Below are positions 1 to 7,930 of a DNA stretch of 38,761 nt, piece after piece (within the stretch, counting starts at the first letter, position 1; every line of letters starts with the position of its first letter). Below the pieces are notes generated by a model. The model saw only the letters and a list, made by a program, of their open reading frames with translations. It had not been told where the DNA came from and made no database searches. The stretch spans positions 1,295 through 40,055 of the forward strand of contig PLMS01000069.1 in assembly GCA_003142575.1 (NCBI GenBank), given 5' to 3'. The position numbers were made by a program, and so were the translations under genes. This DNA comes from Ignavibacteriota bacterium. GTDB taxonomy: Bacteria > Bacteroidota > Ignavibacteria > UBA10030.

Positions 1-90
1 GACCCCACCTTAGTCCTCCCCTAAAAGGGGAGGAGATCAATGAGAAAATGGTATTATCGAAGAACAGACTGAGTAGTTACGAGATTTGTT
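1..90. repeat. Dispersed repeat, copy 1 (with hairpin)
   Basis: The segment holds an 8-bp hairpin (15-22 with 26-33, arms CCTCCCCT and AGGGGAGG). It is followed by an AT-rich stretch ending near a GTAGTTA motif. The same order of blocks recurs at 15846-15962, where the first block is split by an inserted hairpin. The 122 bases before the prfA stop hold no gene. This is a non-coding dispersed repeat of unknown function, and the hairpin has no T-run to make it a clear terminator. Confidence 0.7.
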
Positions 91-122
91 TGAAGTTTGC
101 TATTTGAAATTTGGAGTTTCGA

Positions 123-1193
123 TTATGCAGTAGCATTTTGAAGTTTTTCTGCACGGTCGGCAATTCGCAGTTGCTCGATCAATTCATCTAAATCACCGTT
201 AATGACGCGATCCAAACTATAAATTGTAAAACCGATGCGATGATCCGTCAGCCGGTTCTGTGGAAAATTATACGTACGGATCTTGTCGCTCCGGTCGCCG
301 CTCTTCACTATCAATTTTCGTTGTGCTGCGGTTGACTTCGTTTGTTCTTCAAGTTTCATTTCATAGAGTTTGGCACGCAGCATCTTCATCGCCCGTTCAC
401 GGTTCTGAAATTGTGAACGTTCCTGCTGGCACGCGACGATAATGCCGCTGGGCTTATGCGTAATACGGACGGCTGTTTCCACTTTGTTCACATTCTGACC
501 GCCTTTTCCACCCGAACGAAAGGTATCCAACTGAAGGTCGGCAGGATTGATGTCTACTTCAATTTCTTCGACTTCAAGCAGCGCGACGACAGATGCTGCT
601 GAAGTATGTACACGCCCTTGTGCTTCCGTTTCAGGAACACGCTGAACACGATGCACGCCGCTCTCAAATTTCATTATACCATATGCACCATCTCCCGAAA
701 CTGCAAACGAGATTTCCTTGAAACCTCCTTTTTCAGTTTCATTCCAATCCATCAGTTCAACTTTCCAACCTTTACGTTCGGCATATCGGGTGTACATCCG
801 GTAGAGGTCTGCTGCAAACAAGGCAGCTTCTTCTCCGCCCGTACCGGCGCGAATTTCCATAATAAAATTTTTTGTGTCATTCGGATCGGGCGGAATCAAT
901 AACAACTTCAGCTCGTCTTCCAATTGAACAATCTGGATTTTCAACCTGTCGTATTCTTCCTGGGCGAGCGATTTCATTTCAGGATCGCTCGAGGAATCCA
1001 GTAATTCTTTGCTGCCGTTCAAGTCGTGAAAGACCTTTTTGTACCGTAATCCGGTTTTAACGATTTGCTCCAGAGATCGAAATTCCTTCCCCAACTCGCG
1101 GCTCTTTGTCTGATCCGCAATAATAACCGGATTGCTCATCAGCATACTCACTTCTTCGTAGCGATGGAAAATTTTTTCTAGCTTGTCAATCAT
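123..1193 (-). CDS. prfA: Peptide chain release factor 1
   Basis: This factor reads UAA and UAG stop codons in the ribosomal A site and triggers release of the finished protein. At 356 residues it has the usual length. The codon-recognition tripeptide is PET at 187-189, of the RF1 PxT type rather than the SPF of RF2. The GGQ motif that reaches the peptidyl transferase centre is at 231-233, within [10 protein letters not shown]; its glutamine is the usual target of PrmC methylation. The start ATG lies 7 bases after the stop of the DUF1385 gene, so the two form a minus-strand operon. No prmC is seen next to it, although that gene is a common neighbour and could lie outside the window. Identity is secure. 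Confidence 0.98.
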   Translation of the reverse strand: MIDKLEKIFHRYEEVSMLMSNPVIIADQTKSRELGKEFRSLEQIVKTGLRYKKVFHDLNGSKELLDSSSDPEMKSLAQEEYDRLKIQIVQLEDELKLLLIPPDPNDTKNFIMEIRAGTGGEEAALFAADLYRMYTRYAERKGWKVELMDWNETEKGGFKEISFAVSGDGAYGIMKFESGVHRVQRVPETEAQGRVHTSAASVVALLEVEEIEVDINPADLQLDTFRSGGKGGQNVNKVETAVRITHKPSGIIVACQQERSQFQNRERAMKMLRAKLYEMKLEEQTKSTAAQRKLIVKSGDRSDKIRTYNFPQNRLTDHRIGFTIYSLDRVINGDLDELIEQLRIADRAEKLQNATA

Positions 1194-1200
1194 AGACTCT

Positions 1201-2268
1201 TCACACTTTGCTCGCTAATGGTATTGCATTGACACTATCGGAAACCGGCTGCAGAACATATTTTGAAGGATCTTCCAGGCCCAATGCACAACGGAGCGCA
1301 ATCAATGCGACTTCGATTTGTTTTGTATCAGGTTCCTTTGTCGTAATCTTCTGAAGCAGCAATCCGGGAGCGATGATAATCCTGCCCCACCATGTTGTGC
1401 TGTGCTTCGCAGAGAATTTTATGATCTCATACGCTATGCCGCCAACAATCGGGATGAACGGCACATGGGTAAGGAGGCGAACCGGAAGGGTGAGAGTTCC
1501 CAGTAGTTTTAAAAGGAGCGCATCAAGCAAGCTGAATGACAGAATCGCAACGAATGCAACGATAAGCAGAAAACTTGTTCCGCATCGGGGATGGAAACGG
1601 CTGTATGTTTTTACTGAATCTGGTACAAGCAGAGCTTTTAATTCGAATGCAAACACTGATTTATGTTCTGCGCCATGATAGCGGAACAACTGCTTGACGT
1701 CTTTCATAAGTGAAATTCCAGCCAAATAGAGAAGGAGAATCGTGATACGAATAGCACCCGCCGTAAGATTGAATGTTACAGCGGTCTGTTCGATGGCAAA
1801 CACTTTTGTCGTGAGATACAATGGGACGATGAAGAATATTCCGATACCAAGCGTGAGCGCAAAGATCAGTGTTCCAACGAGAGCAAGGTTCGATTGGGAC
1901 TTTGTCGTCTTTTCAGAACCATTTCCTTTAACATTGTTTTTCTCTTTTCCTCTTTCCGCTTCAACATCAAGCATAGCAATCTCAGCCGAGAAATTGAGTG
2001 TCTTTATACCAAGGATCATCATATCAATAAGTCCGATCGCGCCTCGCAGCACAGGGACATTCAGCCATGTATATTTTTCGGTGAAAGATTTGTATTGCTG
2101 ATGCTGTACAATGACCTGACCGTTTGCACGCCGTACTGCTGTCGCTACAAAACCGGGCGCACGCATCATCACACCTTCAATGACTGCTTGACCGCCGACC
2201 TGCATAGGTTTATTAGGATCATAATCGGGGTTTGTGGGAATCCATTCTTGTTTTTCTTTTTCTTGCAC
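1201..2268 (-). CDS. DUF1385 membrane protein (YqhQ-like)
   Basis: An integral membrane protein of the DUF1385 family, whose function is not established. I chose the GTG at 2268 (355 residues) because a strong GAGGAG Shine-Dalgarno sits 7 bases upstream. The longer reading frame from a TTG at 2322 has no ribosome site, and that TTG falls in the -35 box of a good promoter. The family signature [12 protein letters not shown] is at 25-36. About four hydrophobic segments follow, and the conserved RYHGAEHKS motif lies in a loop between them. The soluble N terminus is short and charged. It is transcribed with prfA, a pairing seen in other bacteria, which hints at a housekeeping role. The family assignment is firm; any function would be a guess. 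Confidence 0.9.
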   Translation of the reverse strand: MQEKEKQEWIPTNPDYDPNKPMQVGGQAVIEGVMMRAPGFVATAVRRANGQVIVQHQQYKSFTEKYTWLNVPVLRGAIGLIDMMILGIKTLNFSAEIAMLDVEAERGKEKNNVKGNGSEKTTKSQSNLALVGTLIFALTLGIGIFFIVPLYLTTKVFAIEQTAVTFNLTAGAIRITILLLYLAGISLMKDVKQLFRYHGAEHKSVFAFELKALLVPDSVKTYSRFHPRCGTSFLLIVAFVAILSFSLLDALLLKLLGTLTLPVRLLTHVPFIPIVGGIAYEIIKFSAKHSTTWWGRIIIAPGLLLQKITTKEPDTKQIEVALIALRCALGLEDPSKYVLQPVSDSVNAIPLASKV

Positions 2269-2293
2269 TCGTATCTCCTCATCTTTCTTATGA

Positions 2294-2322
2294 AATATAC
2301 GGAAGTTTTTCTGCGCTAACAA
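2294..2322 (-). promoter_or_regulatory. Sigma-70-type promoter for DUF1385-prfA
   Basis: On the minus strand there is TTGTTA (2322-2317), a 17-base spacer and TATATT (2299-2294). Transcription would start near 2287, giving a leader of about 20 bases with a GAGGAG site before the GTG start of the DUF1385 gene. The layout also explains why the upstream TTG is not the start codon. Confidence 0.6.
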
Positions 2323-2378
2323 TTTGAGCGAGAGAAGAAGTTTCTCTACCTTGTATTTGTGAAAAGGGAAGCATACAA

Positions 2379-4223
2379 GTGCATGTGAAGGAAAACAAAC
2401 GACACATAGAATTGCTCGCTCCCGCTAAAGATTTAGAAAGCGGAAGGGCAGCTCTCAACCATGGTGCCGATGCAGTGTACGTCGGTGCTCCCAAGTTCGG
2501 TGCACGTGCCGCCGCGGGAAATTCATTGAATGACATTGCCAAACTCATTCAGTATGCTCATCGTTACTGGGCGAAGGTGTATGTTGCGTTCAATACGATT
2601 CTTTTCGATGATGAATTAGATGAGGCACAGGCAATTGTCCGATCCCTTTCTGAAGCTGGAGCTGATGCTTTAATCATTCAGGATATGGGATTACTAGAAC
2701 TTGACTTGCCGCCTATTCCCCTCTTTGCCAGCACACAGACACATAATTATTCACTGGAAAAAATTCAATTCCTTGAGAAAGTCGGATTTCAACGCGTCAT
2801 TCTTGCACGCGAATTGTCATTAAAACAATTGAAGGAAATTCGTGCAAACACTACAATCGATTTGGAATTCTTTGTTCATGGAGCACTCTGTGTCAGTTTC
2901 AGCGGACAATGTTACCTGAGTCAAGCGACACAGGGGAGAAGTGCCAACCGTGGAGCGTGTGCCCAGCCATGCCGCTTGCCCTATACGTTGACGGACAGCA
3001 GTGGAAAGATTCTGGCAAAAGATAAATATCTCCTTTCTCTCAAAGACCTCAATCTCTCAGAGTATCTCCGGGATTTGATCGATGCAGGTGTTTCATCGTT
3101 CAAGATTGAAGGAAGATCGAAGGATATAAATTATGTAAAAAATGTTACAGCATTCTATCGACAACGAATTGATGAGATTTTAGAAACAGATTCATCTCTT
3201 TCGTGTGCATCATCAGGACGGACGATGCCGGCATTTCAACCCGATCCGTCAAGGACGTTTAATCGTGGATTCACCGACTATTTTATCCGGCGCCGGAACA
3301 AAGATATTCTTTCGTCTCACACACCAAAATCGGTCGGAGCTTGTTTAGGAAAAGCCGGAAAGACACGGCGAGATCATTTTCTTCTCGAAACTACAGAAGC
3401 ATTGCATAACGGCGATGGCATATGTTTTTTTGATCGACAAGAAGTCCTCTGTGGTACGAATATTAACAAAGTAGAAAAAAATAAAATCTACCCTTCTGAA
3501 CTTAAAGGAATCGAAGAAGGGACAATGATCTACCGAAATTACGATCATCAGTTCGCTAAATCACTTCAAGAAAATAAAACGAAACGCCTTATCAACGTGA
3601 AAATGCAATTTGAAGAGACTGAAAATGGTTTTGTACTCAGTATTGTGGATGACGATGATGTAAAGGTTTCCGTTATTCAAAAAGTTGAGAAAATTCCTGC
3701 AAAGAATCAGGCTGCAGCAGAGGAGACGGTTCGGCGTCAGCTTATGAAATTAGGAGATTCTATCTTCGTTTCGGATGAGCTTCATATTGTCTGGAGTCAG
3801 CCATATTTCATACCGGTCAGCGTGTGCAATGAATTGCGGCGTGAAGCGATCTCCCAATTGGAAGAAAAACGAATGAAGAGATTTCCTCAGCACCATTCAA
3901 GCATTATTCCGAATAGTGAACCGTATCCGACGACGCATTTAGACTATTCTGCAAATGTTGCGAACAAGAAATCGGAATCGTTTTACCGCAGGCATGGCGT
4001 TGAAATCATCGAACCGGCATTTGAACTCCAGCATAGTAAGCGAACGACCGTTATGACGATGAAGCATTGTCTACGATTTCAATTCGGCCTTTGTGTAAGT
4101 CAAGCTACTGCTGATGCTGATCCGCTCTTTCTTCAAGATGCAAAGAATACGTATCGATTGGAATTTGATTGTGAAGCATGTCAAATGAAAATTGTGTTTG
4201 AAAAGAAGACCAGAAAGAAATGA
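2379..4223 (+). CDS. U32 peptidase-like protein (RlhA-type)
   Basis: A 614-residue member of the U32 family. Characterised bacterial members (RlhA, TrhP) act in hydroxylation of rRNA or tRNA rather than as proven proteases. Its length is closer to RlhA (about 650) than to TrhP (about 450), so an RlhA-like role on 23S rRNA is the best guess. The family core HGALCVSFSGQC is at 168-178, followed by RGACAQPCR, giving cysteines 171, 178, 194 and 198 that fit an iron-sulfur site. The C terminus has a second cysteine group (MKHCLRFQFGLC and DCEACQMKI). The GTG start at 2379 has a GGGAA site 8 bases upstream. It is transcribed divergently from the DUF1385 gene. The family is certain; the exact RNA substrate is inferred. 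Confidence 0.9.
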   Translation: MHVKENKRHIELLAPAKDLESGRAALNHGADAVYVGAPKFGARAAAGNSLNDIAKLIQYAHRYWAKVYVAFNTILFDDELDEAQAIVRSLSEAGADALIIQDMGLLELDLPPIPLFASTQTHNYSLEKIQFLEKVGFQRVILARELSLKQLKEIRANTTIDLEFFVHGALCVSFSGQCYLSQATQGRSANRGACAQPCRLPYTLTDSSGKILAKDKYLLSLKDLNLSEYLRDLIDAGVSSFKIEGRSKDINYVKNVTAFYRQRIDEILETDSSLSCASSGRTMPAFQPDPSRTFNRGFTDYFIRRRNKDILSSHTPKSVGACLGKAGKTRRDHFLLETTEALHNGDGICFFDRQEVLCGTNINKVEKNKIYPSELKGIEEGTMIYRNYDHQFAKSLQENKTKRLINVKMQFEETENGFVLSIVDDDDVKVSVIQKVEKIPAKNQAAAEETVRRQLMKLGDSIFVSDELHIVWSQPYFIPVSVCNELRREAISQLEEKRMKRFPQHHSSIIPNSEPYPTTHLDYSANVANKKSESFYRRHGVEIIEPAFELQHSKRTTVMTMKHCLRFQFGLCVSQATADADPLFLQDAKNTYRLEFDCEACQMKIVFEKKTRKK

Positions 4224-4244
4224 AGAAGACTTGGTATGCACAGG

Positions 4245-4269
4245 AAAACCCGCAGCGAGCAGGCTTTTT
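4245..4269 (+). terminator. Weak terminator-like hairpin after the U32 gene
   Basis: An imperfect stem (CCCGC with GCAGG, one mismatch, loop AGCGA) is flanked by AAAA on the left and CTTTTT on the right, 22 bases after the U32 stop codon. The mismatch and a bulge keep confidence low. Confidence 0.3.
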
Positions 4270-4275
4270 GTTGTG

Positions 4276-4339
4276 TGCACCCGGAGGGAGTCCCCGCCTG
4301 AACGGCTGACGCCAGTCAGGCGGGCAGGGAACCCCCAAC
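4276..4339 (-). repeat. tRNA-Arg 3'-end remnant, split by a hairpin
   Basis: Bases 4276-4292 plus 4329-4339 reproduce, without mismatch, the 28 bases at the 3' end of the intact tRNA-Arg gene (T-arm, 3' acceptor strand and part of the variable loop). Two further flanking bases also match. The two parts are separated by 36 inserted bases (4293-4328). The remnant has the same orientation as the tRNA and lies just beyond the GIY-YIG gene. This is the position expected of the distal attachment-site copy left when an element integrates into a tRNA 3' end. Confidence 0.85.
4293..4328. repeat. GC-rich hairpin inserted in the tRNA remnant
   Basis: A 36-base insertion begins with a perfect 9-bp inverted repeat (CCCGCCTGA at 4293-4301, TCAGGCGGG at 4316-4324). 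It has an alternative inner stem CTGAC/GTCAG and ends in CAGG. It interrupts the tRNA fragment exactly, with no loss of tRNA bases. Two comparable hairpins interrupt repeats at 15799-15822 and 15857-15886, so it probably belongs to a family of small palindromic elements. Confidence 0.75.
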
Positions 4340-4358
4340 TATATATGAATTCTTAATA

Positions 4359-4610
4359 TCACAAACGCTTAAGAAAACGCCTACCAGCGGCAGACTTAAA
4401 ATACTTCTTTCGTTTACGAGCTTCCACAAGTGTTTTGGCAACCTCTTGATAAATGAGTATGAATGGTCGTCGTCTCTTTGTGGATTGTACTTTACCATCG
4501 TTATGCATCTTAAGACGCTTCTCAACATCAGATGAAAGACCAGTATAGTGCTTATGATCAACGAGACTTTGTAGCATGTAAGTACTATATTTGCTTGATG
4601 AACCTTTCAT
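4359..4610 (-). CDS. Small GIY-YIG nuclease-domain protein
   Basis: An 83-residue single-domain GIY-YIG protein of the UPF0213/free-standing type. The motif residues are in place: YML at 11-13 (GIY position), YTG at 22-24 (YIG position), Arg32 and His36 in KRLKMHN, and Glu63 in VEARKRKK, so it looks catalytically intact. It has no added DNA-binding domain. The ATG lies only 20 bases after the 3' end of tRNA-Arg on the same strand with no Shine-Dalgarno, so it is probably expressed, if at all, from the tRNA transcript. It lies between the intact tRNA and a displaced copy of the tRNA 3' end, which suggests it arrived as, or rides on, a small integrated element. DNA substrate and function are unknown; homing-like or repair roles are both possible. 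Confidence 0.88.
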   Translation of the reverse strand: MKGSSSKYSTYMLQSLVDHKHYTGLSSDVEKRLKMHNDGKVQSTKRRRPFILIYQEVAKTLVEARKRKKYFKSAAGRRFLKRL

Positions 4611-4630
4611 TGATATAGAATTAAAGTCTG

Positions 4631-4704
4631 TGCACCCGGAGGGAGTCGAACCCCCAACCTACAGCTCCGTAGGCTGCCGCTCTATCCAATTGAGCTACGG
4701 GTGC
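4631..4704 (-). tRNA. tRNA-Arg (anticodon ACG)
   Basis: The minus strand folds as a full cloverleaf of 74 bases. The acceptor is GCACCCG with CGGGTGC and discriminator A. The D-stem is GCTC/GAGC. The anticodon stem GCAGC/GCTGT carries loop CTACGGA, and a T-arm with TTCGACT follows. Anticodon ACG would be edited to ICG and read CGU, CGC and CGA arginine codons. The CCA end is not encoded, so it must be added after transcription. Its 3' end is duplicated at 4276-4339, beyond the adjacent GIY-YIG gene. Confidence 0.97.
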
Positions 4705-4797
4705 AAGAAAACATCTAATAAAAAATATATCAAAAAAATTGAATATTTGCAATGACTGCACGTAATCTTAAAGAGAAAGGTTAGGGAAGGGGAAACC

Positions 4798-4895
4798 TCG
4801 TAGGGATTTGATTCATCAAATCCCCATGGTGAAGGACGTGATAGCTCAAAAGAGATGTGATGAATCAAAAGGACGTGATGAATCACGTCCCTACG
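4798..4895. repeat. Composite palindromic element (MITE-like)
   Basis: A 98-base non-coding block is bounded by inverted ends CGTAGGGA and TCCCTACG. It contains two strong palindromes: 4803-4824 (10-bp arms GGGATTTGAT/ATCAAATCCC) and 4871-4890 (9-bp arms GGACGTGAT/ATCACGTCC). The half-motif GATTCATC or GATGAATC occurs three times. It fills most of the 295-base gap between tRNA-Arg and the DUF2723 gene. No ORF or transposase is present, so a non-autonomous dispersed palindrome is the best description. Confidence 0.65.
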
Positions 4896-5000
4896 ATCGT
4901 CTCCACGGCAGGAAAGAAAGAATCATTTATACGTTCATTCTTTTCTGATTTCTTCTTATCATGATACAGCAATTATCAAACAATCGGGAACATATCCACA

Positions 5001-7910
5001 ATGAAAAATAATCTTATGCATCGCGCTATAGGCGCAATCGTCCTATTCATTTCTGCTGTTCAGCTCATTATGACCGCACAGGTTTCTGTCCCATTTTGGG
5101 ATCCGGGCGAACTCTCTGCTGCCGCCTACTTGATGCAAGTGCCGCATCCGCCTGGCGGACCTCTCTTTTCGATCATGGGCAGAATATTCTATATGCTTCC
5201 TATCCCTGGTGACATCGGTTTTAGAATGAATGTCATGTCTTCCGTTGCGAGCGTCTTCACGGTTTTATTCTTGTATCTCATCGCAGTCAAAGTCATTGAA
5301 AACTACAAAGGAAAACAATCCGGTAATTCGTTAGAAGCATTAGGAACGTACCTCGCTGCTGCCATCGGAGCTTTAACGTTATCGTTCAGCGATACGTTTT
5401 GGTTTAATGCCGGTGAATCTAATTATTTTGCAGCAAGCATGTTGCTCTATTCTTCTATTGTATGGTTGATGATGGTGTGGAATGAAAAAGCCGACGAACC
5501 TGGAAGTGAACGGTATCTTTTGATGATTGCATACATAGCCGGTTTATCAGCCGGACTTCATCTGATGAGTGTTTTGACGATAATTATAGTAGGGATTGTT
5601 GTGGTTCTTCGGAAGTATGTCAATAACGATGAGGAATACTTACAGTCATCATATGTCTTTCTGGGACATATGGTTTTGTTATTCATCATAGCAGCTATTT
5701 TTTGGAGCGGAGAAACTGCAACTCAACCTCCGACAGAAGAGATGACTAGTAAGTTCGCTAAAAATTTTATGATTGCCATGGCGGTAGCAAGTCTTGTAGT
5801 CGTGGTAGTATTTAGAAAAAAGGTTCTTCAACGAAACTCCATCTATCTATCTTTTCTTGTCGGCGGACTTGCATTTGGAGTAGTGTTTTTCGGTATCATC
5901 CGATATTTTCCAAAGTTATTGCTCATCATTGCCGGAGATAATCTGGAAGTAGGACTTTGTGTTCTTTTGGGTGTTATGGTAGTCGGAGGATTAGGGGCAT
6001 ATTATGCAATGAAGCAAAAGCAGATGATCCTTGCTCTCTCTCTTACTGCGGCACTTATCGCGATACTCGGTTTTACGACATACACGATGATTGTTATCCG
6101 TGCAAACGCAAACTTGCCAATGAATGAAAATCATCCGAAGTCGTTCGCACAGCTTATTACGTATTTGAATCGAGAGCAGTACGGCGATTTCCCCATGTTT
6201 CAACGACGATGGTCGTCAGAGCCGGAAAAAGCTGGCATCTATACAAATTACAGCAGTGATCTCGATTTCTTCCTACGCTATCAAATGAACCATATGTTCC
6301 AACGCTATGTTGGATGGAATTTTATCGGAAAAATCTCATCTGATCAAGATGCAGGAGTGAATTGGAAAGGATATTTTGGCATACCATTCTTCTTGGGATT
6401 ATTCGGTCTCTATACGCACTTCCGAAAAGATTGGAAGATGGCATCTGTCTTTCTCTTCACGTTTATTTTAATGGGATACTTAATTACCTACTATCAAAAC
6501 CAGCAGCAGCCGCAGCCGAGAGATCGTGAGTATTTTTATTGCGGGGCATATTTCGTTTTTGCACTTTGGATCGCGCTTGGTATCAAAGGGTTGCTTAATC
6601 TTGTTCAGGAAAAGATAACATCGCCGTCGGCTGTGAAACCTGCTTTTATTGGAGTGCTCGTGCTCAGCACACTCTTTGTTCCTGCGAGAATGCTGCAACT
6701 CAATTATTTTACGCATGATCGTTCGAAGAACTGGGTGCCCTGGGATTTCGCTTACAACATGTTACAGACATGCGATCAGGATGCAATTCTTTTCACTCAG
6801 GGCGACAATGATACATTCCCTTTGTGGTACATGCAGGATGTGGAAGGTGTCCGGCGGGATGTGAGAATTGTGAACTTGAGCCTGGTGAATACACCATGGT
6901 ACATCCTCCAGATGAAGAATACGCCAGCATATGCTGAGGCAAAAGCAGTACCGATGAATATGCCTGATTCATACATTAAAGATATTCAACCGATCGCATG
7001 GGAACCGAGAAACGTCGAGTTACCCATATCAAAAGAAACGATCCAGCACTTTCAGGAAGAGAAGGGAGTTGTTCTTGATACATCTATTGTCAATAACGGA
7101 AAAATTACATTCCTACTTCCCAATACATTACAGTTTGGCAAAACAAAAGCGCTCCGTGTACAAGATATTGCTGTGTACGATATCATATTGGCTAATGAAT
7201 GGAAGCGGCCTATTTATTTTGCCTCTACTTGTTCACCGGACGCAAAGATTGGACTGGAAGACTATATGTGGTTCAAAGGATTGAATTGGAAGCTTGAACC
7301 AATGAAGACCTCAGAAATAAATTATGGAATAGATCCTATCAAGCTCGAAGCAAACCTTATGAATGAACCATCGGATTTTTCCAAAACTTTGAAATATGGA
7401 TATAAATTCCGTGAATTGGCAAATCCAAAAGTATTTTTCGATGAAAATACAATTCGCATTATTTCCAACTATCGGGCAGCATTTCGTGGACTTGCCGCGT
7501 ATTACATAAATGTCGAAAAAAATCCACAGAAGAGTATGAAAGTGTTGGACAGGATGGAGTCGCTTATGCCACATACAAAAATTCCTTATGGATGGCAAAG
7601 TGCATGGCAAATGGCGACTTTCTATCATTCTCTAGGACGCATGGATCGGGTGAAGGAAATGGCAACAGAGATTGAACCGGCTTGTCTCAGTCTCATTGAG
7701 AAAGGCGAAGTGGAGATGAATTCCTATTACAATCCATACCGCTCGCTCCTTGATCTTTACGAAATGACAAAAGAATATGGCAAGTCACTCAATATTCTAC
7801 GGAAATTAGCGGTGCTCTATCCGACTGACACGAATATTAAGCAAAGGATTCAAATGTTAGAGCAAATGAGCAAACAATCTGCAGCACCCACACCAGAAAA
7901 GGGAAAGTGA
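5001..7910 (+). CDS. DUF2723 membrane protein, likely GT-C glycosyltransferase
   Basis: A 969-residue polytopic membrane protein of the DUF2723 family, related to GT-C enzymes that use lipid-linked sugars; family members have been linked to protein O-glycosylation in Bacteroidota. The first external loop carries the family motif FWDPGELSAAAY with Asp34 and Glu37, then VPHPPGGPLF around 48-56. In GT-C enzymes the early acidic residue is the usual catalytic base. Roughly a dozen hydrophobic segments fill the first 560 residues. The remaining 400 are soluble, with helical repeat-like segments near the C terminus and a Pro-rich end. The ATG at 5001 starts a run of closely spaced plus-strand genes. 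Family assignment is firm; sugar donor and acceptor are not visible in the sequence. Confidence 0.9.
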   Translation: MKNNLMHRAIGAIVLFISAVQLIMTAQVSVPFWDPGELSAAAYLMQVPHPPGGPLFSIMGRIFYMLPIPGDIGFRMNVMSSVASVFTVLFLYLIAVKVIENYKGKQSGNSLEALGTYLAAAIGALTLSFSDTFWFNAGESNYFAASMLLYSSIVWLMMVWNEKADEPGSERYLLMIAYIAGLSAGLHLMSVLTIIIVGIVVVLRKYVNNDEEYLQSSYVFLGHMVLLFIIAAIFWSGETATQPPTEEMTSKFAKNFMIAMAVASLVVVVVFRKKVLQRNSIYLSFLVGGLAFGVVFFGIIRYFPKLLLIIAGDNLEVGLCVLLGVMVVGGLGAYYAMKQKQMILALSLTAALIAILGFTTYTMIVIRANANLPMNENHPKSFAQLITYLNREQYGDFPMFQRRWSSEPEKAGIYTNYSSDLDFFLRYQMNHMFQRYVGWNFIGKISSDQDAGVNWKGYFGIPFFLGLFGLYTHFRKDWKMASVFLFTFILMGYLITYYQNQQQPQPRDREYFYCGAYFVFALWIALGIKGLLNLVQEKITSPSAVKPAFIGVLVLSTLFVPARMLQLNYFTHDRSKNWVPWDFAYNMLQTCDQDAILFTQGDNDTFPLWYMQDVEGVRRDVRIVNLSLVNTPWYILQMKNTPAYAEAKAVPMNMPDSYIKDIQPIAWEPRNVELPISKETIQHFQEEKGVVLDTSIVNNGKITFLLPNTLQFGKTKALRVQDIAVYDIILANEWKRPIYFASTCSPDAKIGLEDYMWFKGLNWKLEPMKTSEINYGIDPIKLEANLMNEPSDFSKTLKYGYKFRELANPKVFFDENTIRIISNYRAAFRGLAAYYINVEKNPQKSMKVLDRMESLMPHTKIPYGWQSAWQMATFYHSLGRMDRVKEMATEIEPACLSLIEKGEVEMNSYYNPYRSLLDLYEMTKEYGKSLNILRKLAVLYPTDTNIKQRIQMLEQMSKQSAAPTPEKGK

Positions 7911-7930
7911 TTTCATAGCGATTGAACTCT

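Noticed and set aside
2269-2322. TTG start at 2322 for the DUF1385 gene
   Set aside because: It has no ribosome site and coincides with a -35 box; the GTG at 2268 has GAGGAG at the right distance.
4316-4561. Overlapping reading frames across the GIY-YIG gene and tRNA remnant
   Set aside because: They are in other frames of the GIY-YIG gene or run into repeat sequence and show no protein family features.
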